Shown: positions 32,421-42,358, counted from the stretch's first letter. The stretch is DNA of 64,000 bases from an uncultured Collinsella sp. (GCA_958415665.1 CATYZK010000003.1:40450-104449); one strand, 5' to 3'. The notes: a model not told the origin generated them from the sequence alone. Numbers and translations are program-made.

Positions 32421-33149
32421 ATGAAGATCATTAAAGCTAAAGACTACGAGGATATGAGCCGCAAGGCCGCCAATATTATCTCGGCGCAGGTTATCCTCAA
32501 GCCCGACTGCGTGTTGGGTCTTGCCACCGGCTCCACCCCGATCGGTGCCTACAAGCAGCTCGCTGCTTGGTACGAGAAGGGCGACGTCGACTTTGCCGAG
32601 GTCAGCACCTACAACCTGGACGAGTATCGCGGCCTTTCGCATGACGATCCCCAGAGCTATCACTACTTCATGCGCGAGAACTTCTTCGATCACATCAACA
32701 TCGACCTGAACAACACGCATGTGCCCGACGGTTCCAACCCCGACGCCGCCGCTGCCTGCTCTGAGTACGATAAGGTCGTCGCTGCCGCCGGCTATCCCGA
32801 TCTGCAGCTGCTCGGCATTGGCAACAACGGCCACATCGGCTTCAACGAGCCCGATGACCACTTCTCCAAGGGCACGCACTGCGTCGACCTTACCGAGAGC
32901 ACCATTCAGGCCAACAGCCGCCTGTTCGACAGCATCGACGACGTTCCCCGTCAGGCCTACACCATGGGTACCCAGACCATCATGTATGCTCGCATGATCC
33001 TGGTCGTCGCCAACGGCGAGGCCAAGGCTCAGGCCGTGCATGACATGTGCTATGGCCCGGTTACGCCCGAGTGCCCGGCTTCGATCCTGCAGCTGCACAC
33101 CAACTGCGTCGTGGTCGCTGACGAGGCCGCCCTTTCGCTCTGCGAGTAG
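32421..33149 (+). CDS. nagB: glucosamine-6-phosphate deaminase
   Basis: A 243-aa enzyme that converts glucosamine-6-phosphate to fructose-6-phosphate and ammonia. Visible motifs are LGLATGSTP (phosphate loop), YNLDEYRGL with the catalytic Asp, GIGNNGHIGFNEP with the catalytic His, and TMGTQTIMYA. GAAAGGAC precedes ATG 32421; the longer in-frame extension to 32256 has no supporting ribosome-binding site. It works against GlmM for the same substrate pool, so separate regulation is expected. Confidence 0.96.
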   Translation: MKIIKAKDYEDMSRKAANIISAQVILKPDCVLGLATGSTPIGAYKQLAAWYEKGDVDFAEVSTYNLDEYRGLSHDDPQSYHYFMRENFFDHINIDLNNTHVPDGSNPDAAAACSEYDKVVAAAGYPDLQLLGIGNNGHIGFNEPDDHFSKGTHCVDLTESTIQANSRLFDSIDDVPRQAYTMGTQTIMYARMILVVANGEAKAQAVHDMCYGPVTPECPASILQLHTNCVVVADEAALSLCE

Positions 33150-33183
33150 CGCGAGCCCGTCATCTCGACATAGCTTTGCCGAA

Positions 33184-33209
33184 GGCCTCCGCTTTGCGGG
33201 GGCCTTTTT
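33184..33209 (+). terminator. intrinsic terminator after nagB
   Basis: GGCCTCCGC-TTT-GCGGGGGCC with one G-T pair, followed by TTTTT. Confidence 0.9.
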
Positions 33210-33596
33210 GCTGTCCTTGTCATATGCTTGACCAAGAGCATGCCGCAAGCTTGACGGATGCCGGATACCCAACAGCTTGATTCATTCCATACCAGATTCT
33301 ATGCAAAAATGCCACTAAAAGGTCGTAGACGGTAGCGGGTGCTAGGCGAGTTGAATGACATGGCTGAACCTTGTTCACTTGCGTTACACTGCCGCTCAGA
33401 TGGGACAAGCTGACAAGCTCATTTACCTGCTTAAAGACCGATTAGTCGGGGGATTAATAACAATCGGCCCTCGCTGTACAAAAACTTGCCGCTTGCGTAC
33501 CAAAAGACAACCTAACACACAAGGTCGCTCTATTCACAGCGCGGCTTGTATGGTCTTGCGGTTACAGTGTCCATACGGTCGAGTTGAGGAGCGGGC
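33210..33596. other. 387-base intergenic region before the STAND/SARP regulator
   Basis: Moderately AT-rich, no supported gene. A long leader for the large regulator is likely. No confident promoter or binding site found; a loose dyad CCGATT/AATCGG is near 33440. Confidence 0.4.
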
Positions 33597-36596
33597 ATGG
33601 GAAACGATTTGAGCAGTATAGACGACCTCGAGCTGATGCCGCTGGGCGGAGGCTATATGGTTCGACGCGAACGCTTGATGAATGAGCTTATCGCCAAGGG
33701 CCGAAAGGCCGGCATCGTGGTTCTTTATGCGCCCGACGGGTTTGGGAAGACCTCGGTGCTGCTGCAGTACGCCCATGAGGTTAAATGCGACCCGACGCGA
33801 GGCCCCGTGCGGATTATCGAGGCCGATCGCGCCATTGGGCGCGAGGTGTTTATGCAGCTCGAGGTGGTTACCGAAGAACTCAAAGACAAACCGCACTCCC
33901 TTATCGCGATTGATAATGTGCCAAACCTCGATCAGCACGATACCGAAGACCTCATCGACAGGATTCGCGGCCTGCGCGCTATGGGGGTAGGGGTCTTTAT
34001 CTCCTGCCGTCCTTCAAATCGTCAGCTGATTCATGGGCTGGGCGATTCGGTTAAGATCAATGCGCAGATGCTCAAGGTGCATGCCTATGAGTATTCGGCG
34101 TGGGCATCGGCGTTTTCGATCAGCACATCGCTCGACTTTTATCAGCTCACGCAGGGCGTGCCCGGGCTCGTTTCGGCATTGCAGACGGGTCTGTATGGCC
34201 AAGGCGACGTAGCCGGTCTGCTCGAAAACGAGATTGTCAACGTATATGGCGCGGCACTTGTCGATCTGGCTTCGCTCGACAATAATGCGCTGTTTTGCGT
34301 GGCATGTCTCATGATTTTGATGGGCGAGGGCAATATCGCAGAACTCGAGGCTTGTGGGGTGAGGCTGTCGATGGTCGACCAGTCCTACTTTGTGCGCGAC
34401 TACCCGATCTTTGGCTTGGATCCCGCCGAGCGAAGTTTTACGTGCCTGGGCACGGAGGACAACGGACGCTTGCGTTTGCGTAAGTTGGTGGCCGAGGTTC
34501 GCCCCGAACTTGTTCCGCGGGCAGCTCGAATTTTGCTTAAGGCGGGCCGATGCGATGCGGCGATGGGCCTGGCGGACGCCTTTTTGGACCGTGAAGCGGT
34601 CCTTGAACTTGCTGGGCAGTATGGGGTCGATCTGGCTCTGACGGGGCACGGTGCCGATGTCTGCCGGGCGGCGTTGGCCACGATCGATGCTGACGATCCC
34701 GCCCCAGAGCCAACGCCTGCCGAGGCGCTCGGCGTCTATTTGGCGGCGGTCAGCGTGTCCAACACAAAGCTCGCCCGCTGTATGGCATCGCTTATTGAGC
34801 ATGCGGGCGATCAGGCAGCCTGTGAAATAGATCCCGTTTCGTGGAAGGTCGCCCAGGTGCTTACAGCAGTTTGTTATGGGGACAACGGGCTTGGGCTTCC
34901 CATGAACCTTGCTGTGCCGGAAATCGAGACGGAACACACGGCGCTCGACATGCTCTTTGCACATATCGGGGTCAAGCACTGGTTGGCTGAGCGGGGAGAT
35001 GACGGCGGCGTTCTTCAGCAGCTCAAAACGAGCAAGGCCTACGACTGCGAGCTCGACATTGCGGGGATTGTTATACGGGCCGATAGCATGCTGGTGGAGC
35101 TCTTCGATGGGTCGTTTACGGGAACCGACGAGCGCGACGACGAGATGACGGTGGTGCGGGAGGCGCTCGACGTACGTGGGCTTAAGGCGATGGCTATCTG
35201 GGTGCGCATGGTGTTGGCGGCACGGCGGCTCCTTTCCGGCTTGCCGGTAACCGACGACGCGGCGTTCAACGAGCTCGATCGTTTTGCCGTGCGCATGCGC
35301 GACAACCAGATTCAGCTGTTTGGCCTGTTGCTAGAAGGCTGGCAGTCGCTGGCAGAGGGACGGCCGGTTAATGCAAAGTTCCGTGCGGTCCAAGTGCTTA
35401 AACTTGCCGAGGAGTCGATTGCGTACATGCGCGATAACGCATTGCTGCTGGAGCGCGCGGCATATCTGCGTAACACTTCGATGGTTTCGGTGCGCGAGGA
35501 AGCGGAGCTACTCGATATAAGCCAGACGCAGGTTGGTGGAGCGGAGGCCTGGATGGTGGCGCTGCATTTGGCCTGTGCGGGCCGAGACAGCGATCTTGCG
35601 GCCTGGATGTCCATGAATCGTGCGGGGATTCTAGAGCCATCGTATCGGCTCTTTGCGCGCCTTGCCATGCATTGTCTGGGTGAGCCGGCGACCAGGATTC
35701 GCAAGAAGCTTCCCGTGCGCGAGCTATCGCGGTATTCGCTGCGCGATGATCTGGAAGGGGAGGGCGAGCGCTTATTTCAGGCCGGCGAGGTTGAAGCCGT
35801 TGATACCATCGACCATATCGAGATTCGCATGTTTGGTGCGTTTCGCGCCGAGCGCGACGGGTTTCCCATTACGGACAAAATGTGGCGCCGCAAGAAGGCG
35901 GCGACGCTTGCCGAGCGGCTTGCACTGGGCATGGATGCGCTCGTCGACCGCGAGACGCTGGCAATGGAGCTGTGGCCCCATGCCGAGTTTAATAGCGCCC
36001 GCAACAACCTGTATTCGACGATATCGCGCCTGCGTTCGGCCTTGGGGCCGACGCCAGACGGAAAATCGTGCGTGCTGATCCAAAATGAATGCATTGGACT
36101 CAACGGCGACTACGTCAAGACCGATGTACGGCTGTTTGACCAGATAAGCCGCGAGGTTTTGGGAAATCGCACGGGTGCGCGCGGGCCCCATCTGGTCGAG
36201 TTGTGCCTTAAGATTGAGCAGCTTTATGCCGGACCGCTATATGTTCCCAATGGCTGTAATCCCACCTACTTTTTGCGTATGCGACGCATTATGCAGTCAA
36301 AGTACATCGATTGCATGATTAAGGGAGCAAATGCCGCTCTAGAAGAAAACGATCTGCAGTCGGCGATTTGGCTGGCGGAGTCGGGGCTTCGACAGGAAAC
36401 GGCGCGTGAGGATATGGTGCGCTGCGCCATGCGCGTCTACAGTGCGGCGGGGCGGCGGCGCGATATCGTCGAGCTATACAGCGGGCATATGCACCATCTG
36501 AGGGAGCAGGTCAATGGCGTGCCTGAGCCCGAGACGCGGCGTCTATACGAGCGCTTGGTGGAGGGGCGGCTCAATCGCGTGCTGGTCGAGCGATAA
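33597..36596 (+). CDS. large STAND-type transcriptional regulator with SARP/BTAD C-terminus
   Basis: A 999-aa cytoplasmic regulator. Near the N-terminus a P-loop, APDGFGKTS (residues 45-53), and a Walker B-like LIAIDNVPNL near 105 indicate a MalT/AfsR-like NTPase switch. The middle (about 300-740) is helical and repeat-like. From about 750 an OmpR-type winged helix begins (IRMFGAFRAERDG, KAATLAERLAL, ELWPHAEFNSARNNLYSTIS), followed by a bacterial transcriptional activation domain with TPR-like helices. The order, NTPase then DNA-binding domain, is reversed relative to AfsR. The target and inducer are unknown. Downstream genes run in the opposite direction. Confidence 0.82.
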   Translation: MGNDLSSIDDLELMPLGGGYMVRRERLMNELIAKGRKAGIVVLYAPDGFGKTSVLLQYAHEVKCDPTRGPVRIIEADRAIGREVFMQLEVVTEELKDKPHSLIAIDNVPNLDQHDTEDLIDRIRGLRAMGVGVFISCRPSNRQLIHGLGDSVKINAQMLKVHAYEYSAWASAFSISTSLDFYQLTQGVPGLVSALQTGLYGQGDVAGLLENEIVNVYGAALVDLASLDNNALFCVACLMILMGEGNIAELEACGVRLSMVDQSYFVRDYPIFGLDPAERSFTCLGTEDNGRLRLRKLVAEVRPELVPRAARILLKAGRCDAAMGLADAFLDREAVLELAGQYGVDLALTGHGADVCRAALATIDADDPAPEPTPAEALGVYLAAVSVSNTKLARCMASLIEHAGDQAACEIDPVSWKVAQVLTAVCYGDNGLGLPMNLAVPEIETEHTALDMLFAHIGVKHWLAERGDDGGVLQQLKTSKAYDCELDIAGIVIRADSMLVELFDGSFTGTDERDDEMTVVREALDVRGLKAMAIWVRMVLAARRLLSGLPVTDDAAFNELDRFAVRMRDNQIQLFGLLLEGWQSLAEGRPVNAKFRAVQVLKLAEESIAYMRDNALLLERAAYLRNTSMVSVREEAELLDISQTQVGGAEAWMVALHLACAGRDSDLAAWMSMNRAGILEPSYRLFARLAMHCLGEPATRIRKKLPVRELSRYSLRDDLEGEGERLFQAGEVEAVDTIDHIEIRMFGAFRAERDGFPITDKMWRRKKAATLAERLALGMDALVDRETLAMELWPHAEFNSARNNLYSTISRLRSALGPTPDGKSCVLIQNECIGLNGDYVKTDVRLFDQISREVLGNRTGARGPHLVELCLKIEQLYAGPLYVPNGCNPTYFLRMRRIMQSKYIDCMIKGANAALEENDLQSAIWLAESGLRQETAREDMVRCAMRVYSAAGRRRDIVELYSGHMHHLREQVNGVPEPETRRLYERLVEGRLNRVLVER

Positions 36597-36628
36597 AAAA
36601 CGGGCGCCCGAAGTACTTGGGCACCCGT
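36594..36628 (-). terminator. terminator of the yhbY gene (minus strand)
   Basis: ACGGGTGCCC and GGGCGCCCGT pair with one mismatch around a 9-base loop, followed by TTTTTT on the minus strand. It may act in both directions between convergent genes. Confidence 0.8.
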
Positions 36629-36665
36629 AAGCTTGCTATGTGTTGGCTCGCCGGATCATTGGCTC

Positions 36666-36965
36666 TTAGACGAGCTTGATCTTCTCGATGTCCTTGCGCG
36701 AGGACTCGCGATACAGCGAGAACTTGCGGCCGATGACCTGGACGACCTCGGCGTGGCAACGCTCAGCGAGCTCTTCGGCGGCCTCGCGGGCGGAAAGGCT
36801 GGAGCCATCGAGTACGGAGCACTTAACGAGCTCATGCTTCTCCAGGTAGGCGACCGTCTGCTCGACGGTGCCCTCGTTGACATCGGACTTACCGATGATG
36901 ATGGCGGGGTTGAGGTGATGGGCCATGCTGCGAAGCTGCTTGACCTGGGCTCCTGTCAGTGCCAT
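36666..36965 (-). CDS. YhbY/CRS1-CRM RNA-binding protein
   Basis: A 99-aa single-domain CRM protein linked in bacteria to 50S subunit assembly. It begins MALTGAQVKQLRSMAHHLNP, with IIIGKSDVNEGTVEQTVAYLEKHELVKCSV, the family core including the GxxG-like IGK loop. Length matches YhbY (about 97 aa). Its only close neighbour on this strand is the methyltransferase 108 bases upstream. They may not be co-transcribed. Confidence 0.92.
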   Translation of the reverse strand: MALTGAQVKQLRSMAHHLNPAIIIGKSDVNEGTVEQTVAYLEKHELVKCSVLDGSSLSAREAAEELAERCHAEVVQVIGRKFSLYRESSRKDIEKIKLV

Positions 36966-37072
36966 GGGTTCTCGCTTTCTATGTATGGGGCGCCCCGCGA
37001 CGGGGCCTTAATCTACGTGAGCTGTCCCACGATAGCGCAGGAACGGCGCGGTGTGGAGCGTGTTTGCCCAGT

Positions 37073-38011
37073 TCAAAAAGAATGCGGATGCCGAGGTGAT
37101 GGGCAGCGCAGGCTGTGAACGGGCCACGAGCGGGATTCAGAGACCGGTTCCCATGCAATAAACGCCCAGCGAACCTTACGGATATGGTCGAGCATATAGC
37201 GCCCCTGCGGCACGCCCTTGGAGCCCGGCTCACCGGCATGGGGATTCTCGATCATGTGTTGGGCGATGTAGTCGCGCAGACGGTCGACCTTATCCTCGTT
37301 GCCATGCTCAAGCATGCGGGAAAAATCCGCCACGCCTGCCTCAAGGCTATCGAAGGTATCGCGACGAGGCGATTCAAAGTATGTAACCTGCGGCAACGTA
37401 CCCATCTGAATGAGGATGTTGAAGGCGTACACAAAGCCATTGCTGCAGGTAACCGAGGCGCCGATAGCGTTCATCAAGTGCAGATCATAGCGCGGGCTGG
37501 AGTTGGCGACCATCGTGACAGCACAACGCCGACGAGCCGTACGGTCGAGCTTGGCAAGCGCACCTTTTAGATCGGTCGTCGTAACCGACCGACTGGCAAA
37601 GGCAACATCCACCGTTTTCGCGACCGGTCCAACCAAATCCCAATCATCATCCCAAGCAAGCTCAAGCGGCGTAATACGGCCTTCGAGCCCGTAATACTCA
37701 ATACCGGCATCAAGCGTGCCAAGCATAGCAGGAGAGAAGTCAGCCGCAATCACAGGGTGCCCGGCCTGCGCAAGCGGAATAGCAATCGATCCAGCCCCAC
37801 ACCCCATATCAAGCACCGACTCACCAGGCTGGAGTGCCAGCAGCTTCATAAAATCGCGAGCATACGGAGCAGTCTCAAGTGGCCGAAAATGCCGAGCCCT
37901 TTTGTCCCACTCAAAAGAGTCATCAGCCCGATGCCGAGCAGCCTGCAAACGCATCCATTCATCATTCCAATCAGCAGAAAGCAGCTCAGAACGATTCTCC
38001 CCATCAACCAC
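37073..38011 (-). CDS. class I SAM-dependent methyltransferase
   Basis: A 312-aa soluble protein. SAM motif I is VLDMGCGAGSIAIPLAQ near residue 66, and the acidic residue of motif II is in PVIAADFSPAML. The C-terminal half has no domain I recognise. The start is GTG 38011, with GAGGGG 8 bases upstream. The methylated substrate is unknown; such proteins are often annotated as small-molecule methyltransferases. A long inverted-repeat element lies upstream. Confidence 0.82.
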   Translation of the reverse strand: MVDGENRSELLSADWNDEWMRLQAARHRADDSFEWDKRARHFRPLETAPYARDFMKLLALQPGESVLDMGCGAGSIAIPLAQAGHPVIAADFSPAMLGTLDAGIEYYGLEGRITPLELAWDDDWDLVGPVAKTVDVAFASRSVTTTDLKGALAKLDRTARRRCAVTMVANSSPRYDLHLMNAIGASVTCSNGFVYAFNILIQMGTLPQVTYFESPRRDTFDSLEAGVADFSRMLEHGNEDKVDRLRDYIAQHMIENPHAGEPGSKGVPQGRYMLDHIRKVRWAFIAWEPVSESRSWPVHSLRCPSPRHPHSF

Positions 38012-38178
38012 GGGCCATCCCCCTCACAACAAAAAAGCGGCCCCTCCCAAAAAGAAGAGCCGCAACCAGCATATATCAGAAAAAGAACCGTTCCAACGCC
38101 AAACCGCCATACCAACCAAGGCGGGCAGGAGCGAAGCAACTGCCACCGGGACAGAACCCAACTGAGGTCCCGCTGTGC

Positions 38179-38313
38179 GGGAGCCCCGGGGAGGGCAAAT
38201 ATATAAGGTCGATCGCGAGTTCCGCACGAGCCGGAGAGCACTTAATGTGCTCTCCGTGCGAGTCAGGACTGTCCGAGCGGCGACCTTATATATTTGCCCT
38301 CCCCGGGGCTCCT
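38179..38313. repeat. inverted-repeat element with perfect 32-bp arms
   Basis: Left arm 38180-38211 and right arm 38281-38312 are exact complements, with one further G-T pair outside. The middle has the hairpin GGAGAGCAC-TTAAT-GTGCTCTCC. The size (~135 bp) and layout resemble the element at 22910. It occupies the space between the methyltransferase start and the PFL-family stop. The rest of 38012-38178 shows nothing clear. Confidence 0.7.
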
Positions 38314-38329
38314 CGCCCGAATCCCTAGC

Positions 38330-39694
38330 CTAGTTCTTCAGCGAGTTCAGCGGCGCCGGGAATCGACCGCCACGGTGGGCAAGCACGGTGCCGGCGTTGG
38401 GGTTCACCGGCATGATGGGCGCACGGCCGAACAGGCCGCCGTACTCGACGCAGTCGCCCACGCCCTTGCCAATGGCGGGGATCACGCGCACGGCCGTGGT
38501 CTTGTTGTTGATGACGCCGATGGCCATCTCGTCGGCGATGATGCCGGCGATGGTCTCGACCGGGGTGTCGCCGGGGATGGCGATCATGTCCAGGCCGACG
38601 GAGCACACGCAGGTCATGGCCTCGAGCTTCTCGAGCGAAAGCGCGCCGGCTTCGACGGCGGCGATCATGCCAGCGTCCTCGGACACGGGGATAAAGGCGC
38701 CGGAGAGACCGCCCACGCTGGAACTGGCCATGACGCCGCCCTTCTTGACGGCATCGTTGAGCATGGCGAGCGCACAGGTCGTGCCCGGGCCACCGCAGGT
38801 GCCCACGCCGATGATCTCGAGGATGCGCGCGACGGAGTCGCCGATGGCGGGCGTGGGAGCCAGCGACAGGTCGACAATGCCCTTCTCGACACCCAGACGA
38901 TGGGCGGCCTCGCGGCTCATGAGCTCGCCGGCGCGGGTGATCTTAAAGGCGGTCTGCTTGATCTTCTCGGCGACTTCCATCATCGATGCGGAATCGGGCA
39001 GCGTCTCCAGGGCTGCGGCCATAACGCCGGGGCCCGAAACGCCTACGTTGATGACGGCGTCGGCCTCGCCACCGCCGTGGACAGCGCCCGCCATAAACGG
39101 GGAGTCCTCGACCATGTTGGCAAAGCAGACAAACTTGGAAGCGCCGACGGAATCCTGGTCGGCCGTGAGTTTAGCGGCATCGATGATGGTCTGAGCCGCC
39201 ATAAGCACGGCGTCCATGTTGATGCCAGCGCGCAGGCTAGCAACATTGACGCTGGAGCAGACGCGGCTGGTGGTAGCGAGCGCCTGGGGGATGGACTGGA
39301 TGACGCGGCGGTCGGCGTCACCGATGCCCTTCTGGACGAGTGCGGAGAAGCCGCCCAGGTAGTCGATGCCGAGCGTCTCGGCCGCGCGGTCGAGGGCGTG
39401 CGCGATGGGGGTGAGGTCCTCATCCTTGCAGCACGCGGCGATCTGTGCCACCGGGGTGACGGAGACGCGCTTGTTGACGATGGGGATACCGTACTCGCGC
39501 TCGAGGTTCTCGGCGGTCTCGACCAGATGCTCAGCCGTGTGCGTCACGTGGTCGTAGATCTTCGTGCACATGCGGTCGAGGTTCTCGTCACCGCAACCCA
39601 TGAGCGAAACACCCATGGTGATGGTCCTGATGTCGAGGTTCTGTTCCTCAACCATGCCGCGGGTTTCCGCGATTTCTGCGGGCGTGATCGCCAT
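38330..39694 (-). CDS. PFL family protein (UPF0210/DUF711)
   Basis: A 454-aa glycyl-radical-fold-like protein of unknown activity, in a family usually annotated as UPF0210. Visible conserved stretches are TITMGVSLMGCGDEN, RVSVTPVAQIAACC, VCSSVNVASLRAGINMDA, SPFMAGAVHGGGEAD and GTCGGPGTTCALAMLNDAVKKGG. ATG 39694 is preceded by GGAG; the longer frame to 39751 has no ribosome-binding site. An ACT-domain UPF0237 partner is often next door, but none is seen here. Upstream on the same strand is metH, separated by a hairpin. Confidence 0.88.
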   Translation of the reverse strand: MAITPAEIAETRGMVEEQNLDIRTITMGVSLMGCGDENLDRMCTKIYDHVTHTAEHLVETAENLEREYGIPIVNKRVSVTPVAQIAACCKDEDLTPIAHALDRAAETLGIDYLGGFSALVQKGIGDADRRVIQSIPQALATTSRVCSSVNVASLRAGINMDAVLMAAQTIIDAAKLTADQDSVGASKFVCFANMVEDSPFMAGAVHGGGEADAVINVGVSGPGVMAAALETLPDSASMMEVAEKIKQTAFKITRAGELMSREAAHRLGVEKGIVDLSLAPTPAIGDSVARILEIIGVGTCGGPGTTCALAMLNDAVKKGGVMASSSVGGLSGAFIPVSEDAGMIAAVEAGALSLEKLEAMTCVCSVGLDMIAIPGDTPVETIAGIIADEMAIGVINNKTTAVRVIPAIGKGVGDCVEYGGLFGRAPIMPVNPNAGTVLAHRGGRFPAPLNSLKN

Positions 39695-39739
39695 CCTTGC
39701 GCTCCTATCTGCCAAAACGAGCATAGCTTTTTCTATTCT

Positions 39740-39777
39740 AACGTGCCGCACGTGCCAAGTGGCGCATGCGGCACGTT
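39740..39777. terminator. hairpin between metH and the PFL gene
   Basis: AACGTGCCGC (39740) and GCGGCACGTT (39768) are perfect complements with an 18-base loop. T-rich sequence follows weakly on either strand, so termination of metH is plausible but partial. Confidence 0.6.
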
Positions 39778-39802
39778 TTGGTGCTCGGTTGTTTCCGTTG
39801 TG

Positions 39803-42358
39803 TTACTGCCCAAAGACCTCTTCGGCGATGCGCGCGCTTTCGGCGGCGTCCTTGGCGTAGTAGTCCGCGCCGATCTGCTTGGCGTATTCGGGGGTGAGCA
39901 CGGCGCCGCCCACGATGATCTTGACGCCCGGAACTTCCGAATGGAGCAACTTGATGGTCTCCTCCATGGCGACGACCGTGGTGGTCATAAGCGCCGAGAG
40001 ACCGACGAGTTTGATATCGCGCTCCTTGACGGTCTTGAGTACCTCCTGCGGATCGACGTCGCGGCCTAGGTCAAAGACGGTGTAGCCGTAGTTGTCGAGC
40101 AGCATTTTGACGATGTTCTTGCCGATATCGTGGATGTCGCCCTTGACGGTGGCCACGCAGATTTTGCCCTTGTCGGCAATCTCGCCGGCGGGCATCAGGC
40201 GCTTGATGGTGTCGAAGCCCACGCGCGCGGCCTCGGCCGAGGCCATGAGCTGCGGCAAGAAGAACTTGCCCTGGTCAAAGAGGACGCCAACCTCGTCGAG
40301 GGCTGGGATAAAGTGGTTGTTGATGAGGTCCATAGCGTCGTGGTCGGCCAGCAGGCGCTCGGTCTCGGCCGCGATTTCGCCCTTGCGGCCCGAGACGACC
40401 ATGTGGCGGATGGGATCGTCGTCGGCGCTGGCGGTGGTGCCCGCGGCGGGTGCGGCATCGGTCGTTGCTGCCTGGGCGGCCGCCGGGTTCGCGGCGATCT
40501 TATACGGGTCGGTCCAGCCGGCGTAGCGCTCGATGTATCCGGTCGAGCCCTCGTCCTCGACGCTCAACACGCGATAGCTGTAGACGGTGTCCATAAAGCG
40601 CTTGGAACCCGGGTTCATGATAGGGGCGTCCAGACCTGCGCCAAAAGCGGCGGCCAAAAAGACCGAGCCCAGCAGCGGGCGGGCAGGCAGGCCAAAGCTG
40701 ATGTTCGACACGCCGAGCGCGCATTTAACGCCCAGGTGCTCCTTGCACAGCGACATGGCGCGCAGAATCTGCTCGGCCTGACGCTGGTTGGTCGAGGCGG
40801 TCATGACCAGGCAGTCGATGAGGATACGGTCCGGGCCGATGCCGTAGCGGGCGGCCTCGGCCACGATGCGCTCGGCGATGGCAAAGCGGGCCTCGGCGGT
40901 ATCGGGGATGCCGCCCTCGTCGAGCGTGAGGCCGACGACGTTGGTGCCGTAGTGGGCGACCAGCGGGAAGATCTCGTCCATGATTTGCTGCTTGCCGTTT
41001 ACCGAGTTGATGATGGGCTTGCCGGCGTAGCGGCGCACGGCGGCCTCGACGGCGGCGGGGTCGGTGGAGTCGATCTGCAGGGGCAGAAGGGTGGAGCCCT
41101 GGAGCTGCTCGGTTGCCTGCTGGATGATCTTGACCTCGTCGATCTCGGGCAGGCCCACGTTGACATCCAGGATGTCGGCGCCCTGCTCCTGCTGGCTGAT
41201 GCCCTGGCTCACGACGTAATCCAGGTTGCCATCGCGCAGAGCCTGCTGCAGGCGCTTTTTGCCGGTGGGGTTGATGCGCTCGCCGATGACGGCGATCTTG
41301 TGGCCGTCGCAGGGGAGGTCCACCACGGTCTGGGCACTCGTGACCGACATGCTGGGCTTGCGGCGGCGCGGGCTGGGCGTGTGGTTGTCGATAAGCGTGC
41401 GCAAGGCTGCCATGTGCGTGGGCGTGGTGCCGCAGCATCCGCCGACGACGCTCACGCCATCCTCGATCATGCCGGCGACGGCCTCGGCGTATTCGGGTGC
41501 CTGGATGTCAAAGACGGTGTTGCCGTCATCGTCCACGCGGGGTAGTCCCGCATTTGCCTGCACAATGACAGGCTTGTCGGTGACGGTGAGCATGCGCGCG
41601 GCGAGTCCGCGGAGCTCGGCCGGGCCCTGGCTGCAGTTGATGCCCAGGACATCGGCGCCGATAGCGTCGAGGGTGATGGCGGCGACCTCGGGGCTCGTGC
41701 CCAAGAAGGTGCGGCCGTCTTCCTCAAAAGTCATGGTGGCAAAGACGGGCAGGTCGGAGTTCTCGCGGCAGGCGAGGACGGCTGCCTTGATCTCGGCAAG
41801 GTCGGTCATGGTCTCGATAATAAAGAGGTCCACGCCCGCATCGACGCCGGCGCGCACCTCCTCGGCAAAGAGGTCGTAGGCCTCGTCAAAGCTGAGGGTG
41901 CCCAGGGGGCGAAGCAGCGCACCGATGGGGCCGATGTCGCCGGCGACGTAATGGGCACCGGCCGCGCGGGCGCAAGAGACCGCGGCGGCAAAGACGTCTG
42001 CCACGGTAGCGGCACCGTCGAGCTTGTGCTTGTTGGCGCCAAAGGTGTTGGCGGTGATCACGTCGCAGCCGGCCTCGACGTACTGACGCTGAATATCGGT
42101 AATGACCTGAGGCTCCTCAAAGTTGAGCAGCTCGGGCAGGGCGCCGGCCTTCATGCCGGCCGCCTGCAGCATGGTACCCATGCCGCCGTCGAACAGCAGG
42201 TGCCCCGTGCCCTTGATGGCGGCGCGCAGGCGATCGTCCTTAATGCGAAGGTCGTCGATTGTGCGCGTCTTGTATGCAGCGCCGCTGCGGCGGGCAGCAT
42301 CAACAGGCGCCGCCAATGCAGTGCCGTCAGAATCATGAGTGATAAGCGGAGTAAACAT
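39803..42358 (-). CDS. metH: cobalamin-dependent methionine synthase without activation domain
   Basis: An 851-aa enzyme methylating homocysteine to methionine. Domains in order: homocysteine-binding barrel (HLLFDGGMGTMLQ, with zinc Cys in GINCSQGP and VVGGCCGTTP), methyltetrahydrofolate-binding barrel (IAVIGERINPTGKKRLQ, DILDVNVG), the cobalamin cap helices, and the B12-binding Rossmann domain with DIHDIGKN. The protein ends there. The C-terminal activation domain of E. coli MetH is missing and is encoded by the next gene upstream. An extra N-terminal 45 residues are not conserved in the family. GGAG precedes the ATG. It is the last gene of the metF operon. Confidence 0.94.
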   Translation of the reverse strand: MFTPLITHDSDGTALAAPVDAARRSGAAYKTRTIDDLRIKDDRLRAAIKGTGHLLFDGGMGTMLQAAGMKAGALPELLNFEEPQVITDIQRQYVEAGCDVITANTFGANKHKLDGAATVADVFAAAVSCARAAGAHYVAGDIGPIGALLRPLGTLSFDEAYDLFAEEVRAGVDAGVDLFIIETMTDLAEIKAAVLACRENSDLPVFATMTFEEDGRTFLGTSPEVAAITLDAIGADVLGINCSQGPAELRGLAARMLTVTDKPVIVQANAGLPRVDDDGNTVFDIQAPEYAEAVAGMIEDGVSVVGGCCGTTPTHMAALRTLIDNHTPSPRRRKPSMSVTSAQTVVDLPCDGHKIAVIGERINPTGKKRLQQALRDGNLDYVVSQGISQQEQGADILDVNVGLPEIDEVKIIQQATEQLQGSTLLPLQIDSTDPAAVEAAVRRYAGKPIINSVNGKQQIMDEIFPLVAHYGTNVVGLTLDEGGIPDTAEARFAIAERIVAEAARYGIGPDRILIDCLVMTASTNQRQAEQILRAMSLCKEHLGVKCALGVSNISFGLPARPLLGSVFLAAAFGAGLDAPIMNPGSKRFMDTVYSYRVLSVEDEGSTGYIERYAGWTDPYKIAANPAAAQAATTDAAPAAGTTASADDDPIRHMVVSGRKGEIAAETERLLADHDAMDLINNHFIPALDEVGVLFDQGKFFLPQLMASAEAARVGFDTIKRLMPAGEIADKGKICVATVKGDIHDIGKNIVKMLLDNYGYTVFDLGRDVDPQEVLKTVKERDIKLVGLSALMTTTVVAMEETIKLLHSEVPGVKIIVGGAVLTPEYAKQIGADYYAKDAAESARIAEEVFGQ

